Source: Pseudomonadales bacterium (GTDB lineage: Bacteria; Pseudomonadota; Gammaproteobacteria; Pseudomonadales; Azotimanducaceae). Taken from it: a stretch of 64,000 bases of DNA. The stretch covers positions 62,001 through 126,000 of the forward strand of contig JAQXDL010000044.1 in the NCBI GenBank assembly GCA_029251375.1, given 5' to 3'. The notes under the pieces were generated by a model. The model did no database searches, was not told the origin of the DNA, and saw nothing but the letters and a program-made list of their open reading frames with translations. Within the stretch, counting starts at the first letter, position 1; each line of letters starts with the position of its first letter. Both the position numbers and the translations under genes were made by a program. Shown one piece after another: positions 52,910-61,741 of the stretch.

Positions 52910-53908
52910 CTACTTGATTGCTATTGGGTTTAACGGCGAGCCAACTGCGCCTGGAATGTTAAGAGGCTGGGCAGCGATGAAGAATTCATACTTGCCGTCC
53001 TCAGCACAATCGGCAGCGAGCTCTTCAAGCCACCAAATTTCGCCGATATAGACGCCTAAATCTCTCAGTAAACTTCCGTGAATACTCAAAGTATCCTCTG
53101 GGTTTGGATTAGGCAAAACTTCAAGTGCGATGTTGTCCGCCGCAATGCCAACAATCTCCATTTTGTCTATCCATTCAACGACGTCTGCACCAATACCTGT
53201 CTGAGGTCCCAGCATAAATTGAGTCTTGGCAATAGGATCGGTGAGTTTGTAAAAATCAGGCACAACACCCGTTCGGAGGATGACGATATCGCCCTGCTTA
53301 ACTTTAGTTTTCTGGGCTTTCAATGTTTTTTCAATATCAGAGCGTGTGATGACATAGCCAGCTGGCAATGATCCGCCCTTATGAGCCAGCACGTCGATGA
53401 GTACGCCTCGACCAATAAAAGATGTTTTGACATTTTCAATGCCTAGTTTTGTCGCACCGCCAGCAATTGGCGATGACCTAATGTCCGTTTCTGGTACACC
53501 ATTATAAAGTGTTGAGTCATACCATGCGTGTGAAAGCGCATCCCACTGGGTTGAACCTTGCAGTGCCATGTAAATATAGTCATCGGCGAATTTCATTTTA
53601 CCGACATAGGCGGGTTGACCTGCGGCATAGTCAGCACCCGTTGCAACCATCAAATGTTGTGGTGCGATTCGGCTTGGAAAAACTGGACCTGTGGCATCGA
53701 GAGGAATAGCGAGACTAAATACTTTTCCCTCCTTGATGAGCTTGGCTGCTTTGACGATATGCTTCGGTTCGAGGTAGTTCACTGCGCCCAGCTGATCATC
53801 CTTGCCCCATGTTCCCCAGTTATTGGGCTTGCCGGGTTTATCCTTAGCTATTGCGCCGGCGCACAATGTCAGGCAGGAAATGAGCAGTATGATTTTTCTA
53901 TGATTCAT
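52910..53908 (-). CDS. Secreted cyclase-family protein (kynurenine formamidase-like fold)
   Basis: A 332-residue protein with a signal peptide (ILLISCLTLCAGAIA). The fold is that of the cyclase/KynB family, but the usual HxGTHxDAPxH is replaced by QGSTQWDALSH, a variant seen in a recognised longer subfamily. Asp and the last His are kept, so metal binding may differ. LYNGVPETD and HGSLLRDLGV are further family blocks. It follows the PLP lyase gene by 35 nt on the same strand. Confidence 0.85.
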   Translation of the reverse strand: MNHRKIILLISCLTLCAGAIAKDKPGKPNNWGTWGKDDQLGAVNYLEPKHIVKAAKLIKEGKVFSLAIPLDATGPVFPSRIAPQHLMVATGADYAAGQPAYVGKMKFADDYIYMALQGSTQWDALSHAWYDSTLYNGVPETDIRSSPIAGGATKLGIENVKTSFIGRGVLIDVLAHKGGSLPAGYVITRSDIEKTLKAQKTKVKQGDIVILRTGVVPDFYKLTDPIAKTQFMLGPQTGIGADVVEWIDKMEIVGIAADNIALEVLPNPNPEDTLSIHGSLLRDLGVYIGEIWWLEELAADCAEDGKYEFFIAAQPLNIPGAVGSPLNPIAIK

Positions 53909-53943
53909 TTCGTTACTCCATTTTTATTATTGATCGTAAGTGA

Positions 53944-55176
53944 CTAACTGTATCTGGATTCTTTGACTGCACTTTTGTCGCCGGATTTTACCTGCTCGAT
54001 TGAATCGGAAAGATCAGCTAAGTAAATGTCGGTGACTGTTTTGTGAAAGGGCGAAAGCATTAAATGTAGTGCTTTGGGTTGTGAGCATAACGATGTGAAC
54101 CAACCACGATCATACATTTGCTTGTAAATGGCAAACACATCGAGTTCTGGATGTTCAAACGCAACAATACCTAACAATGGCTCGCCAAGGATTTTGAAGC
54201 CTAGTTTTTTAACGCCGATTTCAATTGATTCGCGCGCGTCTGTGACTTGTTTGTGTTTGTCTCTGTAACCTTGCACGCCTAAATAGTTCATAACGGCCCA
54301 TGCTGCAGAAATGGCACCGCCAGGTCTGGTGCCAGCTAATGTAGGGGTAACCATTCGCCCGCCTGGCCAATCTTTGCAGTCGAACATCATGTGTTTCTTG
54401 AGCTCGGTATTCCTAAACAATACCGTGGAGGCGCCTTTGGCACAAAAGCCGTATTTGTGCAGATCAGCGGACATTGATTTAACCCCCGCAACTGAAAAGT
54501 CAAAGTCGGGTATATCGACACCGTTCATGCGTACAAAGGGTGCGATGTAGCCGCCAACGCAGGCATCAACGTGCAGCCAGACATTTTTTTGTTCGGCTAT
54601 TTTGCCAAGCTCGGTTATCGGGTCAATGAGCCCATAAGGAAAGCTCGGTGCAGAGCCGACTAACATCATTGTGTTTTCATCAATAGCGGCTCTCGTTGCG
54701 TCACAATCGGCTAACAGGTCTGGACCGACCGGTATACGGCGTAACTCCAAGTCCATCATAATTGATGCTTTGTCGAAGGCAGGGTGCGCAGAGTAGGGGG
54801 CAACGATGTTCAATTGACCAGTTTTACCCAGTACATTTCTGGCGTAGTCTCTGGCGGTCTTTACTGCCATGGTGATTGAGTCGGTTCCTCCGGACGTTAT
54901 CGAGCCGTCAGCGTCCTCAGGTCCATGTAACAACTCAAGCCCCATTTGAATGACTTCATCTTCCATTTGTTTCAAGGAAGGAAAGGCTGCTGGGCCAAGG
55001 CCGTTTTCTGACATATACATGGTGTAGGCTTCTTTTTGCACCCGTGCAACATCTTCGCCTGCATTGAAAACGTAGACAGCGGTTTTGCCCTCACGCCATT
55101 TTGCGTCACCGCTACCTCGATTGATCATCTCGGCGGCCAAGCTGTCCCAGTCCGTTCCTTTGTCCGGCATTTTCAT
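53944..55176 (-). CDS. PLP-dependent lyase/decarboxylase (sphingosine-1-phosphate lyase-like)
   Basis: A 410-residue fold-type I PLP enzyme of the group II decarboxylase/sphingosine-1-phosphate lyase branch. The glycine-rich phosphate loop is ITSGGTDSI, the aspartate-histidine pair is HVDACVGGY, and the PLP lysine is in SADLHKYGF. The substrate is not clear: amino-acid decarboxylation or phospho-long-chain-base cleavage are both possible. ATG at 55176 follows GGGGCGAT; an earlier ATG is at 55206. First gene of a pair with the cyclase-family protein. Confidence 0.9.
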   Translation of the reverse strand: MKMPDKGTDWDSLAAEMINRGSGDAKWREGKTAVYVFNAGEDVARVQKEAYTMYMSENGLGPAAFPSLKQMEDEVIQMGLELLHGPEDADGSITSGGTDSITMAVKTARDYARNVLGKTGQLNIVAPYSAHPAFDKASIMMDLELRRIPVGPDLLADCDATRAAIDENTMMLVGSAPSFPYGLIDPITELGKIAEQKNVWLHVDACVGGYIAPFVRMNGVDIPDFDFSVAGVKSMSADLHKYGFCAKGASTVLFRNTELKKHMMFDCKDWPGGRMVTPTLAGTRPGGAISAAWAVMNYLGVQGYRDKHKQVTDARESIEIGVKKLGFKILGEPLLGIVAFEHPELDVFAIYKQMYDRGWFTSLCSQPKALHLMLSPFHKTVTDIYLADLSDSIEQVKSGDKSAVKESRYS

Positions 55177-55281
55177 TGTATCGCCCCGTTGTTTTTCTTC
55201 GATCATACCCCAGCTGAATGGCTTACGTTAACCAGCTTTTGTCGCTATGCTACTCACTAAAGCAATTGCAGAGGTGGGTCG

Positions 55282-55701
55282 ATGAGGGGTGCAGGCGGAA
55301 CAAATGGCGGGATCGGACAATTCTTGATGGGGCTTATCATGATGTGTGGTGGTTTCTATATGTTACTAAATGCCATCATTGTGACCAGTAACTTTGGTGC
55401 TGGTATGCGCCTATATGGATTTAATGCATTTGGCAGCGGCTACTCTGTGACGAGCGGCATGATAATGATTCCATTTATGTTTGGTGTTGGCATGATTTTC
55501 TATAGCAGTCGCAATCTGATTGGTTGGTTGTTATCGGTGGGATCTTTAGTTGCACTGATATTCGGTGTTATCGCATCAATCAAGTTCAGCTTTAGATCTA
55601 TGAGTGCCTTCGATCTAATTGTCATACTCGTGTTAAGTGTGGGCGGGCTTGGTATGTTTTTACGTTCCCTACGAGATGTATCAATGGCGCCAGAAGAGTG
55701 A
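55282..55701 (+). CDS. Small four-segment membrane protein
   Basis: A 139-residue protein with four hydrophobic segments (about 12-33, 55-77, 82-103, 110-130) and a glycine-rich N-terminus. ATG with GAGGTGGG upstream. Its TGA overlaps the GTG of the following serine hydrolase by 4 nt, so the two are translationally coupled. No family recognised. Confidence 0.75.
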   Translation: MRGAGGTNGGIGQFLMGLIMMCGGFYMLLNAIIVTSNFGAGMRLYGFNAFGSGYSVTSGMIMIPFMFGVGMIFYSSRNLIGWLLSVGSLVALIFGVIASIKFSFRSMSAFDLIVILVLSVGGLGMFLRSLRDVSMAPEE

Positions 55702-56723
55702 GTTTTCAAGTAAAATCGATAGCGAAGGATCTTCCGGACCTTCCAGATCAACCTAAGCATGTGCAATGGCCAACTCAGTCTTGGCCAAAAGGGTCGGCAG
55801 CTTCTTTGGTTACTGATGTTGCTGAAGATTTATTCAACCTGACGCCCGCACAGGGCGTAACGTATGCCTTAGTGATAATCAAGAATGGTGAACTGGTGTA
55901 CGAAAATTATGATGCCGGTGCCAACCCTTTTTATCTCCAATATTCCTGGTCGATGGCAAAGAGCGTTACCCATGCACTATTCGGTATCTTGGCAGGACAA
56001 GAGCGCGTTAATATTTATGAGCCAGCGCCCGTGGCCGAATGGCAAAATGATGAAAGAGCAGAGATTACAATTGACCAACTTCTAAGGATGTCGAGCGGTT
56101 TAAAGTTTAACGAAGACTACGTTGATGGCGGCCAATCTGATGTTATTCCGATGCTCCAGTTTGACGGGCGGCATGATACCGGTAAATTTGCAGCTGACAT
56201 GCCTCTTAGCTATTCACCAGGTACCCATTGGTCTTATTCAAGCGGCACGACAAATATCCTATGTCGGATTCTTAAGGATATTGTTGGTGGTGGTGCTTCC
56301 GGTATGTTGCAGTTCATGAATGATGAGTTGTTTGAACCCATTGGTATGCGTACCGCAACGCCCAAATTCGATACTTCTGGTACGTTTATCGGCTCATCAT
56401 TTTTATTCGCCACACCGCAGGATTTTGCCCGGTTTGGCTTGCTTTACTTACGTGGCGGTGAGTGGGACGGCAGAGAGATTATCAGTCGGCAATGGGTCGA
56501 CTACGCAAGGTCACCAACTTACAAAGATGACCAATATTGTTATGGTGCGCAATGGTGGATGGATGCGAAAGATACGCGCCGATTCTATTGCGGAGGGTAT
56601 GACGGGCAGAGAATTTTGTGTGTACCTGACAAGGATATGATCGTGGTTCGATGTGGCCGGACGCCGGAAGATCAAGCCCCCTACATTTGGGGTAAAGTGA
56701 ATGAGTTGGTCGATTTATTCTAG
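55698..56723 (+). CDS. Serine hydrolase of the beta-lactamase family
   Basis: A 341-residue penicillin-binding-protein-fold hydrolase. Nucleophile motif SMAK (Ser85-Lys88), second motif YSSG after HWSY, and GGYDGQ near the end as KTG-like strand. No signal peptide, so cytoplasmic, probably an esterase or peptidase like 6-aminohexanoate-dimer hydrolase, which has the same outline. Starts at GTG 55698 within the stop of the membrane protein gene. A hairpin follows. A second family member is at 8011. Confidence 0.9.
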   Translation: MSFQVKSIAKDLPDLPDQPKHVQWPTQSWPKGSAASLVTDVAEDLFNLTPAQGVTYALVIIKNGELVYENYDAGANPFYLQYSWSMAKSVTHALFGILAGQERVNIYEPAPVAEWQNDERAEITIDQLLRMSSGLKFNEDYVDGGQSDVIPMLQFDGRHDTGKFAADMPLSYSPGTHWSYSSGTTNILCRILKDIVGGGASGMLQFMNDELFEPIGMRTATPKFDTSGTFIGSSFLFATPQDFARFGLLYLRGGEWDGREIISRQWVDYARSPTYKDDQYCYGAQWWMDAKDTRRFYCGGYDGQRILCVPDKDMIVVRCGRTPEDQAPYIWGKVNELVDLF

Positions 56724-56732
56724 AATCTTAAG

Positions 56733-56761
56733 AGACGTTTCACCGTGACAGTGAAACGTCT
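56733..56761. terminator. 11-bp hairpin between convergent genes
   Basis: AGACGTTTCAC (56733-56743) pairs with GTGAAACGTCT (56751-56761) around a 7-nt loop, between the serine hydrolase and crotonase genes. No T-tract. Confidence 0.55.
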
Positions 56762-56802
56762 ATTGGCGCTAAATCAAGCCATAGCTTGAAGTTATATTGA
56801 AG

Positions 56803-57594
56803 TTAACTTCCGGTAAAATCACCGTTGCGGCGTTCAGAAACTGATTTAACACCTTCTTTATGATCCGCAGTTCTTTGCAACCAATATTGTTCTCTTCCTT
56901 CAATATCTGTTGTTGCCTTCACGGCGTCGGCAAGGCCTGGACGCATTTGTTCGCGTAGCGAGACGAGCGCGAGTGGCGCGTTCACGGCCATCTCTTGCGC
57001 CAGTTCGATGGCTGCATTGCGTACATTGTCATCGTCAGTGAATACATCAGCTAGACCCCACTCAGCAGCGGTTTCACCATTGATTCGTCGGCCGGTCATA
57101 AACAGCAAATTGGCTTTTTGCACGCCGATGAGCCTGGCAAGTGTATGGGTTAAGCCAAAGCCTGGTGTGAAACCAAGCTTAACGAAGTTTGCGGTCATGC
57201 GCGTACTTGGACATGCCACACGGAAGTCTGCCATCACCGCCAAGCCAAAGCCCCCACCAACAGCAGCGCCTTGCACAGCAGCGACGATAGGAGTCTTGCA
57301 GCGAAACAGGCGAACAGCTTCTGTATAAAGCGGATTAGGTTCATCGGCTGATTTTGGTTGTGTTGAAGCCCGATTTGAATCAGAGCCAAAATTCGCTCCT
57401 GCACAAAAGTGTTTACCTTCAGAGCACAGAACGATTGCGCGGCAATCAGGGTTGTTATCTAGATCTTCGAAGCAATCAGCGAGATCGCAGATCAGCTGAT
57501 GATCGAAGAAGTTGTTAGGTGGCCGTTTGATCTCACACTGTGCTACGAAGTTACCGGGATATGTGACGACAACGTCGCCGTATTGTTCTTTCAT
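56803..57594 (-). CDS. Crotonase-fold protein without the two hydratase glutamates
   Basis: A 263-residue enoyl-CoA hydratase/isomerase family protein. The first oxyanion loop is SEGKHFCAGANF (59-70) and the second VQGAAVGGGFGLAV (about 108-121). The positions of the hydratase glutamates read Gly117 (GGGFGLA) and Phe137 (ANFVKLG), so classical hydration is unlikely and an isomerase, hydrolase or other crotonase reaction is expected. ATG at 57594 follows a 14-bp duplicated leader. Downstream of a class II aldolase on the same strand, 82 nt on. Confidence 0.9.
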   Translation of the reverse strand: MKEQYGDVVVTYPGNFVAQCEIKRPPNNFFDHQLICDLADCFEDLDNNPDCRAIVLCSEGKHFCAGANFGSDSNRASTQPKSADEPNPLYTEAVRLFRCKTPIVAAVQGAAVGGGFGLAVMADFRVACPSTRMTANFVKLGFTPGFGLTHTLARLIGVQKANLLFMTGRRINGETAAEWGLADVFTDDDNVRNAAIELAQEMAVNAPLALVSLREQMRPGLADAVKATTDIEGREQYWLQRTADHKEGVKSVSERRNGDFTGS

Positions 57595-57599
57595 ATTAT

Positions 57600-57627
57600 T
57601 TTTTCTCACGTTGTTTTTCTCACGTTG
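57600..57627. repeat. 14-bp direct repeat at the crotonase gene leader
   Basis: TTTTTCTCACGTTG occurs twice in tandem (57600-57613 and 57614-57627), in the 5' leader of the crotonase gene on the minus strand, just upstream of its ATG at 57594. Confidence 0.85.
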
Positions 57628-57676
57628 TTTTTCTTCTGATTACTAGTCTAATTTTGTACAAGTAAGCGGTGACGGA

Positions 57677-58450
57677 TTAATCGAACAGATCAGGTTGTTC
57701 CTTCGTGATCACATCGTACAAGGGCTTGAATGAGAATCTGCCGCCGTCGATTGAGCCGACCTGACTGTGGGTAAGTTTAGCTATCTCAGGGCGGATGAGA
57801 ATGGGTTTGCCGGCAGCTTCTGCCATTAGTTGTGCCTGGCAGCTACGTTCCATTGTTATATACCACCAAGCTGCAGCTTCGACGGACTTACCAACGGTTA
57901 ATAATCCATGGTTCTGAAGTATGGCTGCCTTCTTTTGTCCTAACATCGAGGCGATTTTCTCACCCTCAGCGACGTCGAGTACAACACCATTAAATTCATT
58001 AAATAGCACATGATCCTCGTAGAATGCGCAGGAGTCCTGTGTAATTGGATCGAGTAGACGGCCCAGACTTGCCCAGGATTTTCCATAGACAGAATGTGTA
58101 TGTGCTGCAGCAGTGACGTGGGGTAGGTGTTTGTGAATTTGCGAGTGGATAGCAAAGGCAGCTTGATTCAATGCAGCACCTTTACCCTCAACGATCACTC
58201 CATCATGGTTCACCAATATCAGATCGCTGACTTTAATCTGCTTGAAAGAAACACCAAATGGGTTGACCCAGAAATGATCCAGTAACTCTGGGTCGCGAAC
58301 AGTGACGTGACCGGCGACGCCCTCGTCGAAACCAAACTTTCCGAAAATACGAAACGTCGCAGCAAGCTTTTGCTTTCGATCGTTACGGATGTCCTCAATG
58401 CCGACGGGTTCGTTCGTCGGGTTCATTCCGATGTTTTTTGCTTCTGACAT
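57677..58450 (-). CDS. Class II aldolase/adducin family protein
   Basis: A 257-residue zinc aldolase-fold protein. The zinc histidines are in AAAHTHSVYGKSW and NHGLLTVG, with the conserved DEGVAGHVTVRD-like start (FGFDEGVAGHVTVRD). The family cleaves sugar phosphates or decarboxylates; without the L-fuculose-specific context the role is open. ATG with GCGG upstream. Transcribed ahead of the crotonase-like gene and probably with it. Confidence 0.9.
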   Translation of the reverse strand: MSEAKNIGMNPTNEPVGIEDIRNDRKQKLAATFRIFGKFGFDEGVAGHVTVRDPELLDHFWVNPFGVSFKQIKVSDLILVNHDGVIVEGKGAALNQAAFAIHSQIHKHLPHVTAAAHTHSVYGKSWASLGRLLDPITQDSCAFYEDHVLFNEFNGVVLDVAEGEKIASMLGQKKAAILQNHGLLTVGKSVEAAAWWYITMERSCQAQLMAEAAGKPILIRPEIAKLTHSQVGSIDGGRFSFKPLYDVITKEQPDLFD

Positions 58451-58631
58451 GGCGTTGTACCGCTCTGCTTAGTTATTTAGAGTGCCAAACATACCAGCAA
58501 ATGCCTGTCTGTTACAAAACACAGGCTAAAACTTGTTTGGATGGTTTGAAAAGCCTATCTGCGATGGTGATGGAAGGGCTCTTATGCGTACCAGATTAGC
58601 CGGCAGGACCACTTGTTTAGAGCCAATAGGT

Positions 58632-58650
58632 AAAAAAAAGGGCGGCCCTT
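58632..58650 (-). terminator. Intrinsic terminator after the hydroxyacyl-CoA-type SDR
   Basis: On the minus strand AAGGGC-C-GCCCTT is followed by eight T (plus strand A-run 58632-58639). It lies 46 nt behind the SDR stop. Confidence 0.75.
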
Positions 58651-58695
58651 GCCACCCCCTTAATCTTCTTTTATCTGCATAACATGCCGCTTGCG

Positions 58696-59583
58696 CTAAA
58701 ACTCACGAGGTGTCGGTTGCGGACCTTTCGGCCAGTTTTCAAAGTGTTGCATCACTGTTTCGCCAACTTCAGTGACATCCCATGGTCCTTCGTTGTTGTC
58801 CTTTGTCGCCAGCATATGCGATTGCCAACTCAACAAGGTGACACTATTACCCTGCACAAGGAATGTTCTGCCAGTTACCGGTTTGGCCTCATCACTGCCT
58901 AGCCAAACAACGATGGGTGAGACCTTATCGGCGGACAGCAATTCCTCCATGTTCTGACCCTGAGGAAAAATGTCTTCAGTCAATCGTGACCATGCGGCAG
59001 GGGCGAGTATATTGACTCGAATACCGTATTTGGCACCTTCCTGAAATAGGCAGCGAGCAAAACCTGCAATACCAGCTTTTGCTGCACCATAGTTGGTCTG
59101 GCCAAAGTTACCAATCAAACCGGATGTCGACGAGGTGACAACAATAGAACCGCCTTCGCCTTGTTCTATCATTTGATCGTAGGCTGCTTTAACGGTGAGG
59201 TAGGTGCCGCGTAGATGGACATCAACGACGACGTCCCACATGTCATTAGTCATATTTTTAAATGACTTGTCACGCAGGATACCTGCGTTTGCAATCATGA
59301 AATCGATTTTGCCAAACTCTTTCACTGCGCGTTGTACCATTGCTTTGGCATCCGCTTCACTTGCGACGTTACCGTAGTCCGCTACGGCTTTACCACCGGC
59401 AGCTTTAATTTTGTTGACCACTTGGTCCGCCATACTTGCGCTGCCGCCAGAGCCATCCCTCGCACCACCTAAGTCATTCACAACAACCGAGGCGCCTTCT
59501 TTGGCTAATAACAAAGCGTGGGTTTCTCCCAAGCCTCCACCAGCACCGGTTACAACAGCGACCTTACCGTCTAATAAACCCAT
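58696..59583 (-). CDS. SDR similar to peroxisomal-type (3R)-hydroxyacyl-CoA dehydrogenase
   Basis: A 295-residue SDR with the cofactor loop TGAGGGLG (12-19), NDLGG (36-40) after strand 2, NAG at 99-101 and the catalytic Ser151/152, Tyr165 and Lys169 (YGAAK). NDLGG followed by a glycine-rich insertion and VANYG-like DYGNV is typical of the N-terminal domain of the HSD17B4 multifunctional enzyme, so the substrate is probably a 3-hydroxyacyl-CoA, including steroid or branched side chains. ATG with AAGGAG upstream (ACTCCTT at about 59590 on the plus strand). Confidence 0.92.
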   Translation of the reverse strand: MGLLDGKVAVVTGAGGGLGETHALLLAKEGASVVVNDLGGARDGSGGSASMADQVVNKIKAAGGKAVADYGNVASEADAKAMVQRAVKEFGKIDFMIANAGILRDKSFKNMTNDMWDVVVDVHLRGTYLTVKAAYDQMIEQGEGGSIVVTSSTSGLIGNFGQTNYGAAKAGIAGFARCLFQEGAKYGIRVNILAPAAWSRLTEDIFPQGQNMEELLSADKVSPIVVWLGSDEAKPVTGRTFLVQGNSVTLLSWQSHMLATKDNNEGPWDVTEVGETVMQHFENWPKGPQPTPREF

Positions 59584-59807
59584 ATCCTTACTCCTTCGTT
59601 TTCGATTGTTAGGATTAGCTAATTATCCCGAAACGATCTTTCGAAACGTTCCTTCGAAATGATGCCTCGAAAAGAAATGTTGAAAAAACAAGTCCGGGAG
59701 TAAATCACATGGTTATGTTTATTGCCATATGGCTCAGCAGGCAGAAGATTGGTGCGCAAAGGGGATGTTTGTTGCGCTGTGTGCTTGTCGTTAGCTAACA
59801 ATGTTAG

Positions 59808-60785
59808 TTAGGCTTTGACACAGACCTTGTTTTCGATTGTGTAGCTATGGGCTTCTTTCGCCCAGGAATGGAAGCCGGAATCGAGCGCTTCTTGTTCGAA
59901 ATCTTTCCAATTGTCGCCATAGTGCATCAGCACAATACGACGCTTGATGTGATCCGGAAGCGTTTTTAGTTCATTAAGTGAAGCATGCACACCGCCGGTG
60001 AATAGCTGGCAATCATGAAAGATAATGTCGAAATTGTACAAAGCATCAAAGGATTGCAGTAAATCGATGTCGAAACGAGTGTCTGACGTATACAGAATTC
60101 GATCATCAATAATGACGCCAACACTCCAGAAAGATTCTTTCCATGTGGGGGCGCTGTCAGGGTAGTGCATCGTTCTGGGTAATTTCAGGTTGATGCTGCC
60201 AATATTTGTTTGCCATGTTTCCCGAGGTGCTTCATCGACACGGGTCGGTCGAATTGGATTCCATAGGTCCTCGAACACCAGTGGTGTACTTTCAGACATT
60301 TCGGAGCCGCCTCGCAGGGATTGTTCCCAGAGTATCTTTTGGTATTCCTCGTTAATGACCATATTGGGTTTGATCTGAGAAACGTAACGACCAAATAATT
60401 GGGCTTCTTCGAGTCCACCTATATGGTCAGCATGACTATGGGTGATGACAAAGTTTTTGATATCGGAGATTTCGAAGCCCCGATCATGCATCGTTTGTGA
60501 GCACTTGGAGCCGCAATCGATCAGAATGTGGTCCTCGCCTTTGATGACCAGTAGGTTATTCTGATGAAGATTCTTGGCGAATGCAGAGCCTGTGCCCACG
60601 AAGTAAAGTGACAGTTCTCCGTCATTCGTTAACGCGACGGTCTCCGTCGGTTGCGAGACAATGAACGATCTCTTTAGCTCTTTCAAAGCCCTAAGGTCCT
60701 GTGTTGATTCAGCATGTGCCATTAGCCAATTGTGAGGGTTTTTCTTTGAAGTTTTCGTGAAGTAGGTCACACTTTTGCTTAACAT
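59808..60785 (-). CDS. MBL-fold metallo-hydrolase
   Basis: A 325-residue metallo-beta-lactamase-fold hydrolase. The zinc motif is THSHADHIGG (about 114-123), and further metal ligands are in LPRTMHYP, YTSDTRFD and LMHYGDNW. The outline (GTGSAF start, two-metal site, C-terminal HYGD) fits tRNase Z-like or cyclic-nucleotide phosphodiesterase-like groups. No signal peptide. ATG at 60785; an alternative ATG is at 60722. Divergent from the GST gene across a pentamer repeat. Confidence 0.88.
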   Translation of the reverse strand: MLSKSVTYFTKTSKKNPHNWLMAHAESTQDLRALKELKRSFIVSQPTETVALTNDGELSLYFVGTGSAFAKNLHQNNLLVIKGEDHILIDCGSKCSQTMHDRGFEISDIKNFVITHSHADHIGGLEEAQLFGRYVSQIKPNMVINEEYQKILWEQSLRGGSEMSESTPLVFEDLWNPIRPTRVDEAPRETWQTNIGSINLKLPRTMHYPDSAPTWKESFWSVGVIIDDRILYTSDTRFDIDLLQSFDALYNFDIIFHDCQLFTGGVHASLNELKTLPDHIKRRIVLMHYGDNWKDFEQEALDSGFHSWAKEAHSYTIENKVCVKA

Positions 60786-60845
60786 TTGCCGCTGATCGCG
60801 GTTTTTGTACCTTTTGATCTGTTTTTTTGACGGATTATGGTGCTC

Positions 60846-60920
60846 GAACAGAATTGAACTGAACTGAACTGAATTGAACTGAACAGAATTGAACTGAACT
60901 GAACTGAATTGAACTGAAAC
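60846..60920. repeat. Pentamer repeat array, two exact 35-bp copies
   Basis: Fourteen pentamers of GAACT with GAACA and GAATT variants run from 60846 to 60915. The order of variants is repeated exactly: units 1-7 (60846-60880) equal units 8-14 (60881-60915), and a degenerate GAAAC follows. It ends 20 nt before the GST ATG and about 60 nt before the divergent MBL gene. Confidence 0.95.
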
Positions 60921-60939
60921 TTACTATCCGAGATTGATT

Positions 60940-61554
60940 ATGAAATTATTCGACTATCCAGGCGCGCCTAATCCTCGCCGAGTAACCATCTTTGCGAAGG
61001 AAAAGGGGATAGATTTAGAAACGGTACTTTGTGACATGTCTAAAGGTGAGCATAAGACCGCAGCGTTTCTGAAAATGAATCCCAGTGGCAAGATACCGGT
61101 GCTTTTGTTGGATGATGGTCGCGCAATAGCAGAATCCGTCGCGATTTGTCGTTATCTGGAGGCCGTGCAGCCGGAGCCAAACCTATTTGGCCGAGATGCC
61201 TACGAGTTAGGTCATATCGAAGCCCGCAACCGTCAAATTGAATTAGAGTTGTGGACCCAAGTGGGCATCTCCTGGGTTAACGGTCCAATCGTTGGAAAAA
61301 TGGGTATTTTCAAGCAAATACCTGATGCCAAAATCGCCAGTGACAAGAATGTCGCTCGATATTATGAGCGACTCGATGCCGAATTTGCCGAGCAGGAGTA
61401 TGTCGCCGGAGATCGTTTTACAGTGGCCGATATCAGTCTTCTGAGCGCGGTAGATTTTGCATCTGCTATGGTTGGGCTCAAGCCAGACGAGGGTTTCAGC
61501 AATTTGTATCGATGGCATGAGCAGGTGTCGAAGCGGCCGAGTGTTGCCGATTAG
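60940..61554 (+). CDS. Glutathione S-transferase family protein
   Basis: A 204-residue GST. The N-terminal thioredoxin-like domain is seen as APNPRRVTIFAKEKGI and NPSGKIPVLLLDDG, then AESVAICRYLE with the glutathione-binding Glu-Ser pair. The C-terminal helical domain follows (DRFTVADISLLSAVDFA). Conjugates or reduces electrophiles with glutathione. ATG at 60940 lacks a good ribosome site (CGAGATTG only), and the leader contains the pentamer array, which suggests variable expression. Confidence 0.92.
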   Translation: MKLFDYPGAPNPRRVTIFAKEKGIDLETVLCDMSKGEHKTAAFLKMNPSGKIPVLLLDDGRAIAESVAICRYLEAVQPEPNLFGRDAYELGHIEARNRQIELELWTQVGISWVNGPIVGKMGIFKQIPDAKIASDKNVARYYERLDAEFAEQEYVAGDRFTVADISLLSAVDFASAMVGLKPDEGFSNLYRWHEQVSKRPSVAD

Positions 61555-61741
61555 CAGACGGTTTGTAAAAAAGCATGTTTTCTCTTCAAGTGATTGATAA
61601 ATATAGGGGTAAGGTTGTTTTTAAAGCGTGATATTCAGTTTGCACTGATGTCACGCACGATAAACGGACGCTTTCCATTGTCGCGAGACGCGAGTAAGAT
61701 CGTCTCCCCGATATCTGACATGCGTCGAAGGAAATTGTGAA

